A stretch of DNA of 64,000 bases from assembly GCF_040151475.1 (NCBI RefSeq), contig NZ_JBDKWG010000153.1, positions 1 through 64,000 of the forward strand, read 5' to 3'. The notes below the pieces were generated by a model, which saw only the letters and a program-made list of their open reading frames with translations, ran no database searches and had not been told where the DNA came from. A program made the position numbers and the translations under genes. Shown here one piece after another: positions 44,442 to 54,126 of this stretch. The stretch is from CAXBNB01 sp040151475 (GTDB lineage Bacteria > Bacteroidota > Bacteroidia > Cytophagales > Cyclobacteriaceae). Every line of letters begins with the position of its first letter. Within the stretch, counting starts at the first letter, position 1.

Positions 44442-47400
44442 TTAAAATTTTATATCCAAACTAATTGTGTATTTCTTTTGAGAAGGAAAAGTGGCGTAAT
44501 CTATACCTCCTCTGGAATCTACATTGGTTGATCCTTCAGGGTCATACCCTGTATAATCAGTGAAAGTAAAGAGATTTGTACCCGTAGCATAAATACGTGC
44601 AGAAGATACTCCGAGAGATTCAAGAACAGAAGAAGGAAACCTGTATCCAACACTAATATTTTTCACCCGAATGTAGGCACCACTCTCAACCCATCGACTG
44701 TCATTGCGAAAACCTCCCAGTCCATTATGAGCCGGAATATTGGTATTTTCATTGTCCTCAGTCCAGGCATTCAACAACCTTATACTGGTACCTTCATCAT
44801 TGGAGTCAATTCTCGAACGTCCAATATTATAAATATCATTTCCCTGAACGCCCTGGACTAAAACGGAAAGATCGAAACTTTTGTAGCTAAAGAAGTTGTT
44901 CCACCCAAAAGTAAACTCAGGTAAAGTATTGGCAATATTGACCACATCATCATTGTTGATTATTCCATCATTGTTCTGATCTACATATTTGGGAGATCCG
45001 GGAGTCACGCCGTATCCGGCTGCCAAAACTGCCTCGGTACTTTTCCAAACTCCGGCATATTCATATCCTTTTACCAAACCCAGTGGCTGCCCCACCTCGA
45101 TCCATAATGCATCGGAGAATCCGGGTAAACCAGCATCTCCAAGCTGTATGCTGGTTTCACCATCATTCAAAGAAATCACTTTATTGACATTTCTGGAAAA
45201 GGTAATCCCTGTATTCCATTTGAAATCACCAACAATGGGATTTCCTGATAATTGAACCTCTACTCCCTTGTTTTCTACTTCCCCTGCATTGATCAATTGA
45301 GTTTGGAAACCAGATGCCTGATAAAGAGCCCTGCTCAAAAGTAAATCCTTGGTATTTTTTTCATAATAATCCGCAACTAAAGACAACCTTCCATCAAACA
45401 ATTCCAAATCCACTCCCAAATTGGCTTGTCTTGTGGTTTCCCATTTCAAATCCGGATTTGGTGCTTGTGTAGATAGGTTAATCCCGGTAGTAACATCACT
45501 TCCGGTAAATGAGAAATTCGAACCTGTTACCAACTGAGCCAATGATTGGTATGGGGAGATGGCAGCATTACCAACTTCTCCATAGCTTGCTCTTACTTTT
45601 AAATTACTTACCAATTGCGAATTTTCCATAAAAGATTCATTGGTTACATTCCATCCCAGAGCCAAAGAGGGGAAAAATGCCCGCTTGTTATTAGCTGCAA
45701 ATACAGAAGACCCATCCGACCTTCCTGTAAGTGTCAACAGGTATTTACCCGCATAAGAGTAGTTTATTCTTCCCATATAAGATTCCAACGATTGCTCGGT
45801 CCTGTTGGAAGAAGGTATCTCTGATTGAGCTCCCAACGACAAGTCATTATACAAGACAGCATTGGTTAAAAAATCTCTGGCACCTGACCAATTGCTTGTA
45901 GATACCTGACGTTGCTGCTCAAAAACACTTGTTAATTTCAGATTGTGCTTATCATTAAATTCCTTTTCATAGGAAACTATATTACTATTTTGAAATGAAT
46001 TCCATCGACTGTTAGAAACAGAAGCCTGCCTGTCTGATTCACCGCCATTAACTATCTTCTCATTGATATAACGCCCATTATTGTTAGTCACCAACTGATG
46101 AGAAATCATTGTACTAACCGTAAGCCCTTCTACAATTTCATATTGAAGTGTCGGGCTCACAATAAGCTGGTTTTGCAGATTATCCCTCACCGGTTCTAAC
46201 GCCAATGCTACCGGATTGTATTCGGTATTGGAACCTACGCCACCTCCCGGTTGGGAATAAGCACCATCGTCTTTGTACACAGGTTTTGTAGGTGGAAAAA
46301 GCGGTGCTGCATATATAGGGCTTCCCTCACGATCACGGTTATTGAGCTCAATTGGATGATCCGTTGACCAGGAAGCAAACGTATTTAAGGTAAATTTCAG
46401 TTTCCTGGATAAATCAGCTGAAAAATTGGGCCTGAAGGCATACTTCTTATATGAAGATCCTATTACCACTCCTTCCGTTTCCAGATAATCCCCGGCAATA
46501 CTGTACAAAATCTCATCATTTCCACCGCTAATTGTCAGGTGGTGATTGTGAGTGTAAGCAGGCCTGAAAATTTCATCCTGCCAATCTGTCCCGCCATTTT
46601 GCTTAAATTCCGCAATTTGTTCGTCAGTATATACTGCTGGTAAATTACGGGATATTCTGTTTGCATTTGTTACTTCGGCATACTGACCGACATCAAGCAG
46701 TTCCAACTTATTTCTTACGGTTGTCAAGCTGCCATACGTATTGTATGTGATAGAGGGCTTTCTGCTTTTACCTTTTTTGGTAGTAACCAATACCACCCCA
46801 CCAGCACCTCTGGAACCATAAATAGCCGTTGCGGATGCATCTTTCAACACTTCAATCGATTCAATGTCGTTGGGATGAATATCTTTTAAATTAACACCCT
46901 GGATACCATCAATCACAATCAACGGATTGTTTCCCCCATTGATAGAACTCACCCCTCTTATCCTTATAGTAATGGCTGCATTGGGTGATGCGTCATTGTT
47001 TTGGATTCTTACGCCTGCCACCTGGCCTTGCAAAGTTTCATCTGTCCTTGCTAAAGGTAAGTTCTGTAATGTTTCAGCCTTAACAGAAGACACTGACCCG
47101 GTTATATCGCTTTTTTTCTGTGTTCCATACCCGACAACCACCACTTCATTCAATTGCTCAGCATCAGGTACCATTTTTATATCAATGACATTTCTGTTGT
47201 TAACCGGGATTTCCTGCTTTAAATACCCAACAAAAGAAATGTTCAGAATAGCCTCTTCCGGTACTATAAAAGAGTATTTTCCTTCCAAATCTGTTGTAGT
47301 GCCCGTAGTTGTTCCTTTTACAACAATGGAAGCTCCCGGCAACCCTTCTCCTTTTTCATCCGTCACTTTCCCGGATATTTTTACATCTTCCAATACAGCC

Positions 47401-47519
47401 TTGATCGTATGCCTTTCTTTTTTTTGAGTTTTTTCAGCCTTGGCAAAAGCCAGATCAAACTGAAAAAACGTGACAACCAAAGCCAGCATTAGCATCAATT
47501 TTTGTTTATTTATTTCCAT
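44442..47519 (-). CDS. SusC/RagA-family TonB-dependent transporter without STN domain (locus D)
   Basis: Outer-membrane importer of 1025 residues: signal peptide (about 1-27), a carboxypeptidase-regulatory-like domain (about 45-130, VKISGKVTDEKGEGLPGAS), plug from VVVGYGTQKKSDITGS, and a beta-barrel ending KYTISLDIKF. It lacks the STN signalling domain present in the other three SusC proteins, and no FecI/FecR genes accompany it. It must therefore be regulated differently. Upstream in the same direction lie a Big2/GEVED lipoprotein and a GH123-like protein, an unusual order in which accessory genes precede susCD. Confidence 0.97.
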   Translation of the reverse strand: MEINKQKLMLMLALVVTFFQFDLAFAKAEKTQKKERHTIKAVLEDVKISGKVTDEKGEGLPGASIVVKGTTTGTTTDLEGKYSFIVPEEAILNISFVGYLKQEIPVNNRNVIDIKMVPDAEQLNEVVVVGYGTQKKSDITGSVSSVKAETLQNLPLARTDETLQGQVAGVRIQNNDASPNAAITIRIRGVSSINGGNNPLIVIDGIQGVNLKDIHPNDIESIEVLKDASATAIYGSRGAGGVVLVTTKKGKSRKPSITYNTYGSLTTVRNKLELLDVGQYAEVTNANRISRNLPAVYTDEQIAEFKQNGGTDWQDEIFRPAYTHNHHLTISGGNDEILYSIAGDYLETEGVVIGSSYKKYAFRPNFSADLSRKLKFTLNTFASWSTDHPIELNNRDREGSPIYAAPLFPPTKPVYKDDGAYSQPGGGVGSNTEYNPVALALEPVRDNLQNQLIVSPTLQYEIVEGLTVSTMISHQLVTNNNGRYINEKIVNGGESDRQASVSNSRWNSFQNSNIVSYEKEFNDKHNLKLTSVFEQQRQVSTSNWSGARDFLTNAVLYNDLSLGAQSEIPSSNRTEQSLESYMGRINYSYAGKYLLTLTGRSDGSSVFAANNKRAFFPSLALGWNVTNESFMENSQLVSNLKVRASYGEVGNAAISPYQSLAQLVTGSNFSFTGSDVTTGINLSTQAPNPDLKWETTRQANLGVDLELFDGRLSLVADYYEKNTKDLLLSRALYQASGFQTQLINAGEVENKGVEVQLSGNPIVGDFKWNTGITFSRNVNKVISLNDGETSIQLGDAGLPGFSDALWIEVGQPLGLVKGYEYAGVWKSTEAVLAAGYGVTPGSPKYVDQNNDGIINNDDVVNIANTLPEFTFGWNNFFSYKSFDLSVLVQGVQGNDIYNIGRSRIDSNDEGTSIRLLNAWTEDNENTNIPAHNGLGGFRNDSRWVESGAYIRVKNISVGYRFPSSVLESLGVSSARIYATGTNLFTFTDYTGYDPEGSTNVDSRGGIDYATFPSQKKYTISLDIKF

Positions 47520-47540
47520 TATATTGAATGTTTAAATAGT

Positions 47541-47562
47541 TGAATCATTCTCTGATGATTCA
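47541..47562. other. Hairpin upstream of locus D SusC
   Basis: TGAATCAT pairs with ATGATTCA around a 6-nt loop. A plus-strand T-run (TTTTTTTA, 47571-47578) follows after 8 bp, and an imperfect TTTG...TATATTG promoter overlaps the susC start. It resembles a degraded version of the antisense RNA layout of loci A-C, but the gap before the T-run makes it weak. Confidence 0.3.
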
Positions 47563-47575
47563 TTGACTGATTTTT

Positions 47576-49108
47576 TTATAAAACCTTTATATTGAAGTCC
47601 TTCAATGAACTGTTTGCTACTTCACCGCAAGCCCCTGCTTCGGGATCAGTTGTCCAGGCATCACCAGTGAGTATTCGCATCCTCAAATTCCCCTGAGTTG
47701 CAAAAGCCGGCACATCAATTTGGGCACTAAATGGTCCGTCGTTCAACTGACTTCCAACACCAAAAACCTGCACTGATTCATCATCATCTTCAAAATCTCC
47801 ATCGGCATTCCAGTCTATCCACACTACAGATATTGACCAATTGTTGGATTGAGTCAATGAAAGTGTGAAGTTTCCACCCAAATCAACTGAAACAAACTCG
47901 TCCGTATAATGTTCATAGTTGCCAGAAGGCTGGCCTCCGGTATAGTTTATATTGGTATTACCGCCTGTTGTCGTTACTGCATCAGCATTGTACGAGCCAG
48001 TACCTGAAACAGCACAATATGCCGTTCCTCCAATTTCAATATTAAAATCCTTGGTCGAGCTATTGGCTATTTCACCACAAGGAGCTACTGTTGGGTCTGT
48101 TGTCCAGGCATCTCCTGTAAGTACACGCATTCTTACCAGCCCGGGTATCGTTGCACCTGGTACGTTTAGTTCTGCATCAAACGGTCCATTATTAATTTGG
48201 CTTTGCACACCAAACTGTTGCACGAATTCTCCATCATCTTCAAAATCATTGTCTCCGTTCCAATCTATCCAGATAACCGAAATAGACCAGGTATTGGATT
48301 GTGTCAATGACAAATTAAATTTTCCTCCCGGCTGAACAATTAGTGTTTCACCTTCATAATGCTCATAGTTACCAGCCGATTGCGCACCGGAATAATTGAT
48401 ATTGGCATCCGCACCTGTCGTTGTAATAGTTTCAGCATTGTAGCTACCAGTACCCGATGCTGTACAATAAAGGATACCTATTATAGGAGGGTCATTGCTT
48501 ATGGTTACCTCGACAGAAGCTGTTTTGCCACCTTCCTCAGTAGTAGCTGTAATGACAACCAGTACAGGTGCTCCATTCTCTCCAGATGCAACTGCAGTTA
48601 CTTTCCCATTTTCATCTACTGTAGCAATAGTCGGATCGCTGGAAGTCCATATTACTCCTTTGATTGAAGCATCTTCTGGGGTAAAAAGCACCTGATAAGA
48701 TGTCTCCGATAAACTTGCCATAGGAATTTCTTCCAAAGCAATGCTTTCTACTTTTACTATCACTTCCACCTCAACGGTTTCTATAATGGTACCATCATCA
48801 TTTTTCGCAGTAATAGTAGTTGACCCTAGGGTAAGCCCCTGCACTGCAGTCACCAAACCTGCCTCGTTGGATTGAATAATAGCAACTTCGGGGTTACTGG
48901 ATGACCAGATCAATTTTTTCCCTGTTGCATTTTCAGGGGTAGTTTTGACTGTAATTAGCTGCGTTTCTTCCACAGCTATCAACAATGTTGACTCACTCAA
49001 TTCTATTTCTTCAAAAGAAATAAGGTTTTCATCGTCAACGCATGAAAACAAAACTGCTGAGCCCAACACCAGTATTAAAACAAATAATGTGAGTCTGTTT
49101 TTTTTCAT
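47576..49108 (-). CDS. Lipoprotein with two Big2-like and two GEVED domains
   Basis: Probable surface protein replacing a SusE-type glycan-binding protein. From the preferred start (MKKNRLTL; an ATG 15 bp earlier is possible) there is a lipobox VLFSC. Two bacterial Ig-like (Big2) domains follow (about 35-125 and 127-213, with IWSSSNPEVAII and IWTSSDPTIATV). Two GEVED domains make up the rest (about 218-355 and 360-515), each with a YC.(A/V)SGTGSYNA start, WIDWN.D.DFEDD, and a GE(I/V)ANSS.KDFNI end. The two GEVED copies are nearly identical, implying recent tandem duplication. Located between the GH123-like gene and SusC, it likely holds glycan at the surface. Confidence 0.85.
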   Translation of the reverse strand: MKKNRLTLFVLILVLGSAVLFSCVDDENLISFEEIELSESTLLIAVEETQLITVKTTPENATGKKLIWSSSNPEVAIIQSNEAGLVTAVQGLTLGSTTITAKNDDGTIIETVEVEVIVKVESIALEEIPMASLSETSYQVLFTPEDASIKGVIWTSSDPTIATVDENGKVTAVASGENGAPVLVVITATTEEGGKTASVEVTISNDPPIIGILYCTASGTGSYNAETITTTGADANINYSGAQSAGNYEHYEGETLIVQPGGKFNLSLTQSNTWSISVIWIDWNGDNDFEDDGEFVQQFGVQSQINNGPFDAELNVPGATIPGLVRMRVLTGDAWTTDPTVAPCGEIANSSTKDFNIEIGGTAYCAVSGTGSYNADAVTTTGGNTNINYTGGQPSGNYEHYTDEFVSVDLGGNFTLSLTQSNNWSISVVWIDWNADGDFEDDDESVQVFGVGSQLNDGPFSAQIDVPAFATQGNLRMRILTGDAWTTDPEAGACGEVANSSLKDFNIKVL

Positions 49109-49234
49109 AATCGATAAATTCATTTAAACAATTTATTTATAATTCATAACAAAATTAGGATCGACAGGTGTGCAACCGGATTGAATTTTGGTTAGAACAT
49201 AGGTGTTAATTCGTTTTGTTAACATTTCATCTAC

Positions 49235-51181
49235 TTATTCGCCTAAATTCAATAAAATTTTCTTAGCCAAATTAAAATCAGCAACTTCCTTAAACCTTCC
49301 ATCAGGCATTCTTGTAGTCAAATCAATCACTTTACTTAGGTTTTCTTCATTTATTGAACCTTCCTCTATGATTATTCTGGACAATTCATAATCCTCTATC
49401 CCTTCTTTCATAAGTTCCCACCTAATACTGGAAACCGGGCCATTTTTTCCTGGATACACAATATATTCATCGCCTTGAATGTAGTTGTGTACAGGGTTGG
49501 TAAAAGGATCTTCCGGCCAACTGCAATAGGCCCACCTTAAGTATCCCGCAATATCATATTTCAATGCAATCCAGGGAATCAATTGAGATTCCATTGCCGG
49601 GGAAAAGGTCAGTGTGTTGGGGTGAGCAGGCTGACCACATAGGTAAAAGGTAGTAAGCTTTTTCTCTTCATTTCTTTCCTTGATTACCGAAAGAGTCGCT
49701 TCTTTATATAAGTTTTGATCTGGAAAAAATTCATACGCAATAGAAAGAAAATTTTGTGCAAAATCAGTACTTTCAGGATGCCCTGCAATAGACAACCTTT
49801 CGTTAAACTCCGGTGCTTGCTCATTGACAAATCTGGTAATTTGTTGCATCACTTCGTAAGGCCTTTCATCGAAACACAGGTAGGTTTTATCCAGCCAAGA
49901 CTTCTCATTGAGGTGAGCAACAAAGCTTTGCAAAAAAGCTGCCCAAATGCTTTTATATTCTAAATCACCCACCGAATCAAAAAATTGTTCCTTTATACTA
50001 TTAGTCGTTTCATCAAAATATTCAATCCTCTCTTGTCCGCTAAAAGATGTTAAGGAATAAATATTAATTCTTTCTTTGAGCCCCATATTCATCGCCAGTT
50101 GTACATAACGGTCAAATACAGAGTAATCAAAATTCCAGATACCATCTTTAGTTAATTTCCACTGAACCAAACTCTCGAAACCTGATTTTGTCTGTGGACT
50201 TAAAGAGCCATTCAGCCACGGTTTTCTCCACGGTTCGCTTGTGATAGAAGCCGTAATCGTCTTACCTCCTCTGGAGGCCAGGTCTGCCATGTATTTCCCT
50301 ATCAACGACCAATGCTCTTCTGACCAGGGTTGTACATGATGATTGTATGCTATTGAATTTGGATTGAGCCACATATCTAGAAAAAACTCATAATCAACCG
50401 GATCGGGAATAGAGTTTTCCAGTACTTCCAAATCAATATTGAAACTTTGCTGCTCATATTCATTCAGAAATATGGTGATAGTACCAGAATATTTACCGGG
50501 CATAGCATTCTTTGGTATGTTGAAAGTAAACCAAACAGGCTGAGCACGATAAGCCGGCACATCCACATACTCCATTTCCACCAAAGGATCTCCTACAACA
50601 TCCGGTGACATAAACCCGGAAACCTCTTCACCCGCAACATCTTCATACCTGGCAGACCAGATATATTCACTTCGGCTTCTTTGCACCGGAACATACCTGA
50701 CATATCTGACCTGAATATTATTAGCTTCTATAATATCCCCCTGTTTCGATTTCAGTTCACTTACTTGCGAATACACATTTGTCAAGTCCTCTCTGGCTGC
50801 CATTGCCAATTGTGCCGACACCTGTTCATTGCGAATTCCTACCAGATTCAGATTATCCTTGGTCTCCAACTGATTAACGGCAAATTTTTTAAGAGATGGG
50901 TTTGATTTTATTTCATTTTCAGTGAAAACCCTTGGAAACCTTGGAACACGGATCAATGATGACAGTTGAAAATTTCCAGTAGGAATCCATACATTTAATC
51001 CTGAATCAGGCAGTGCATCATCAACCACAACATTGAGCCATTCGGGTACAACTTCAATGTTGTCAAGTACATTGGAATACTGTTTTTCATCTGAGTTTTG
51101 AGCTTTTTTATCTTTTTTGCACGTAGCAAACACAATAATCAGGGTAAGGAAAAAACCAGCAATAGAAAATTTGAAATACAT
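49235..51181 (-). CDS. DUF4091 / GH123-like lipoprotein (possible beta-N-acetylgalactosaminidase)
   Basis: Predicted surface glycoside hydrolase of 648 residues with a lipoprotein signal (IVFATC, Cys21). A beta-sandwich N-terminal half (about 150-255, ending FNIDLEVLENSIPDP) precedes a barrel domain. The barrel contains FFLDMWLNPN, WNFDYSVFDRYVQLA, and an adjacent acidic pair in LCFDERPYE (D438-E439). An Asp-Glu dyad after a hydrophobic strand is what GH123 uses for substrate-assisted GalNAc removal. The C-terminal DUF4091 signature includes GYLRWAYCSWPEDPF and SSIRWELMKEGIEDYEL. It is the first gene of the locus D operon. Activity on GalNAc would match the HEXD-like GH20 of locus A, but activity is inferred. 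Confidence 0.78.
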   Translation of the reverse strand: MYFKFSIAGFFLTLIIVFATCKKDKKAQNSDEKQYSNVLDNIEVVPEWLNVVVDDALPDSGLNVWIPTGNFQLSSLIRVPRFPRVFTENEIKSNPSLKKFAVNQLETKDNLNLVGIRNEQVSAQLAMAAREDLTNVYSQVSELKSKQGDIIEANNIQVRYVRYVPVQRSRSEYIWSARYEDVAGEEVSGFMSPDVVGDPLVEMEYVDVPAYRAQPVWFTFNIPKNAMPGKYSGTITIFLNEYEQQSFNIDLEVLENSIPDPVDYEFFLDMWLNPNSIAYNHHVQPWSEEHWSLIGKYMADLASRGGKTITASITSEPWRKPWLNGSLSPQTKSGFESLVQWKLTKDGIWNFDYSVFDRYVQLAMNMGLKERINIYSLTSFSGQERIEYFDETTNSIKEQFFDSVGDLEYKSIWAAFLQSFVAHLNEKSWLDKTYLCFDERPYEVMQQITRFVNEQAPEFNERLSIAGHPESTDFAQNFLSIAYEFFPDQNLYKEATLSVIKERNEEKKLTTFYLCGQPAHPNTLTFSPAMESQLIPWIALKYDIAGYLRWAYCSWPEDPFTNPVHNYIQGDEYIVYPGKNGPVSSIRWELMKEGIEDYELSRIIIEEGSINEENLSKVIDLTTRMPDGRFKEVADFNLAKKILLNLGE

Positions 51182-51614
51182 AACCGAATAATGACTTAGA
51201 ATTTTATCAGGTTCTATTCATGAAATGGATAATACCAGAGAACCTTATAAATTTCAAAATTACATCATGGTCTTCATGAAAAGGTTTGTATTTCAATCAC
51301 CAACAGGGGGTAATTTCAGTAATCTTAATTACGCTTGATATTTATACTATAGGCGAGAGAAGCAATCGCCTAATTTCATCTTACTATAGTAAGTAAATAG
51401 TTTATCTGAATACTTCAAATCCTATCTAACCAGAAGGGCAAACCAGGTTTTCGTTAAGAAAAGAAGGTGTTGACGTTCCTTGATAAACTTTTCTCTGACC
51501 GAATCCGAAACCTCATTAACCTTAATGAATATTTCAACTCATTCTTTTAAGTTGTATAGGCCGATAAATCCCTTAAGCCCCTATGGATTTTTTGGATTTC
51601 CTTCAAACTCTTTC
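51182..51614. promoter_or_regulatory. 433-bp regulatory gap upstream of the locus D operon
   Basis: No gene recognised. The gap holds a perfect 14-bp palindrome CTTACTATAGTAAG (51380-51393), a plausible operator, and next to it an AGGCGA/TCGCCT hairpin (51351-51371). The promoter of the GH123-like gene must lie here because the upstream channel gene ends at 51615. No exact TAnnTTTG box was found on the minus strand, which fits a promoter needing an activator. Confidence 0.4.
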
Positions 51615-52433
51615 TTACTTCTGAGCCTTAATTTGTTCAAGAATCGCATCTACTTTCTTCTGTAGATTATCCAGTTTCTGTTGAGTATGTTCATGCTCAT
51701 CATGAACAAAATCTTTCATATTTTGCTCTTCTTCCATGTTATCCTGATGATGCATTTCATTCATTGTGTTGACTACTATAGCAATGAAGATATTTAAAGT
51801 GGTATAAGTGGCTATCAAAATAAAAGGAACAAAAAACAGGTACGCATAGGGCATGGTTTGCATCATCGGTCTGGCAATACCGGACGACCAGCTTTCCAAT
51901 GTCATAATTTGGAAAAGTGTGAACATTGAACTTCCCAGGTCACCAAAAAGCTCCGGGAATTCATTGCCATAGAGATTGGTTCCCAAAACGGCAAAAATGT
52001 AGAACACCACCATGAGCAGCAGTGATATCCAACCTATACTGGGTATGGACTTCAATAGTGCCTCAATGATCAACCTTAGTTTAGGAACATTATTAATCAA
52101 ACGAAGTGTCCTAAGTATCCTTAGAGTCCGGAACACAGAAAATGGTCCCGCCGCAGGAACTATTGAAATGGCAACTATCAAGAAGTCAAAAACATTCCAT
52201 GAATTGGTGAAAAATTTTAACCCAAAGGCATACATTCTCAAAACCAGTTCAATAATGAAAATACCCAGAATAATATCATCCAATCGTTCGAAAAAGTGTC
52301 CATAACTTTTCATCCAGGATGAAGAAGTCTCCATTCCAATGGTGATACTATTCAATACTATAAGAGAGATGATAAAATTGTGGAAACGATTTCCTTCCAG
52401 AAAATTTCCCAGCCTTTCACGGTGGTTCGGCAT
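51615..52433 (-). CDS. Bacterial voltage-gated sodium channel (BacNav/NaChBac-like)
   Basis: Single-domain voltage-gated cation channel of 272 residues that would form a tetramer in the inner membrane. Six helices are visible: S1 (about 18-36), S2 (about 52-70), S3 (about 79-93), the S4 voltage sensor with regularly spaced arginines (FRTLRILRTLRLINN, 101-115), S5 (about 134-155), and S6 (about 192-225). The selectivity filter TLESWSS (178-184) matches the TLESW of NaChBac, indicating sodium selectivity. The cytoplasmic tail (about 230-270) is a charged coiled coil, normal for tetramerisation. Sodium-based physiology fits a marine origin. It sits between a sulfatase and locus D without evident functional linkage. 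Confidence 0.95.
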   Translation of the reverse strand: MPNHRERLGNFLEGNRFHNFIISLIVLNSITIGMETSSSWMKSYGHFFERLDDIILGIFIIELVLRMYAFGLKFFTNSWNVFDFLIVAISIVPAAGPFSVFRTLRILRTLRLINNVPKLRLIIEALLKSIPSIGWISLLLMVVFYIFAVLGTNLYGNEFPELFGDLGSSMFTLFQIMTLESWSSGIARPMMQTMPYAYLFFVPFILIATYTTLNIFIAIVVNTMNEMHHQDNMEEEQNMKDFVHDEHEHTQQKLDNLQKKVDAILEQIKAQK

Positions 52434-52594
52434 TTGCGGTATTTCGGTTGATCTATAATTCTTTCATCCCAAAATTAAGGCATACTTTGCAAACAGAAAT
52501 TAATTTTCAATCAATATCTTGATTAATTTTAGTATCTATCTGCAAAGAAACAGGAAAACACCTATAAATGGTTGTCAACTAAAAGAACAACCTC

Positions 52595-54106
52595 TTACTC
52601 ATGCACCCATTTCGATTTCCATGGGTCATTGGTTTCAGTTTGAAATGATTTCAATTTGGCTTTCATACTTTCCAACACCTCCCATGAGTTTTTATCGTTG
52701 GCCAAATTGGTTACTTCGTCAGGATCATTTTTCAAATTGTACAATTCGAATTGATCCCTAAAGGAATAAGCATCGACAGTCCTCTTGCCATAAAGCTGAT
52801 CCTTAGATTTTAAAGTTGCCTGCCAGGTGGCAGACTTCCATAAGTCCGATGCATGTGGATACGGCAACTGATAAGCCACATTCCAAATCAATTTATAGTC
52901 ACCGGAAATCAACGATTTCATAGGGTAATACATAGTGATTTCATGAAAAGTGTGGGACAAAAATGCTTCATTGTCAACCACAGGCTTCCCTTGCAAAATA
53001 TCAACCAGAGAACTGCCATGAAAGCCATCTACATACATAGGGTTTCTTCCTCCGTTACTGTGCTTGGCAAATAAATCAGCTATATATTGTTGAGCTGGTT
53101 GCAATGCACCTCCAAGATCCAGAAGTGTAGGAGTGAGGTCTGCCCAGGTAATACTCTGCTCTCGCACAGTTCCTTTTTGAGTACCTTTTGCAGTCTTGAT
53201 AATACATGGCAGTCTTGTCCCGGGCTGATATAGATTGGTCTTAGCTCCGGGAAATGCAATCCCATTATCAGAAATATATACCACCACAGTATTGTCCCAT
53301 TTTCCACTTTCCTTCAGGTGTTTAATGACCTGGCCCACTCCCTGATCCATTCTGGATACTGATTCATAATATTCCACCAATTCTGCTCTGGTTTCCGGTC
53401 GATCAGGTAAATAAGATGGCACTATCACATCTTCAGGAGAAACTCTAAATTTCTTGATCCCCGGATAGCCTTCAGGTTTATTGCCAAATGCATCGGGTTT
53501 TAATGAATTGGCCTCCACAGTTCCTCCACCTCTATGAGGATCATTGGTGCAATAGTAAAGAAAAAACGGACTGGTGTCTTTACTATGAATAAACCCCTTT
53601 ACACTATCAGCCATTGCCACACCATTTCTTCCGTTGGCTTCAAATACTTTCTGAAACTTATAAACTGACTCAGGACCTACGTGGTATTTCCCTACTCGTG
53701 CCGTTCTGTACCCACTGTATTCTTCCAAAAAAACAGGTAAAGACTTGACATGATCGTATGTACTAAAGTGGTTGTAAGAATGCTCATGTCCAAAATGTCC
53801 GGTAGCGTGATTGTACAAACCAGTGAGTATCACCGATCTGCTGGCACTACACGATGGCGTAGTACAATAGGCATTGATAAATCGTACTCCTTCGGAAGCC
53901 AGGTAATCAATATTGGGTGTTTGGATAGCAGTATTGCCATAGCATCCTGCATCCCGGGATCCATGATCGTCAGAAACTATGACCACTATGTTTGGCTTGC
54001 CGGGGATTTGATTTTCTTCAACAATGGTATTTTCTGTAGTAGATGTAGCACATGACCATCCTATCAAAACGACAAAAATCAATGCTATGAGGTTGAAATG
54101 TTTCAT
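52595..54106 (-). CDS. S1-family sulfatase lipoprotein with C-x-A-x-R site (N-sulfatase-like branch)
   Basis: Predicted sulfatase of 503 residues. It has a lipoprotein signal (GWSC, Cys19), VSDDHGSRDAGCYG (45-57), and the formylglycine site C86-S-A-S-R, in which alanine replaces the usual proline. Both variants are accepted by formylglycine-generating systems. GKYHVGPES, YYCTNDPHRGGG and YISDNGI follow. The SDDHG and CSASR combination is typical of heparan N-sulfatase-like (SGSH) relatives, suggesting activity on a hexosamine sulfate. It is preceded by the PhoD-like gene, with a perfect 31-nt palindrome in between. Confidence 0.92.
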   Translation of the reverse strand: MKHFNLIALIFVVLIGWSCATSTTENTIVEENQIPGKPNIVVIVSDDHGSRDAGCYGNTAIQTPNIDYLASEGVRFINAYCTTPSCSASRSVILTGLYNHATGHFGHEHSYNHFSTYDHVKSLPVFLEEYSGYRTARVGKYHVGPESVYKFQKVFEANGRNGVAMADSVKGFIHSKDTSPFFLYYCTNDPHRGGGTVEANSLKPDAFGNKPEGYPGIKKFRVSPEDVIVPSYLPDRPETRAELVEYYESVSRMDQGVGQVIKHLKESGKWDNTVVVYISDNGIAFPGAKTNLYQPGTRLPCIIKTAKGTQKGTVREQSITWADLTPTLLDLGGALQPAQQYIADLFAKHSNGGRNPMYVDGFHGSSLVDILQGKPVVDNEAFLSHTFHEITMYYPMKSLISGDYKLIWNVAYQLPYPHASDLWKSATWQATLKSKDQLYGKRTVDAYSFRDQFELYNLKNDPDEVTNLANDKNSWEVLESMKAKLKSFQTETNDPWKSKWVHE

Positions 54107-54126
54107 ATATATCTTCGGTTTAATGT

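Noticed and set aside
52595..54106. Sulfatase with alanine in place of proline in the active-site motif considered as inactive
   Set aside because: C-x-A-x-R sites are accepted for formylglycine formation and all other core motifs are intact.
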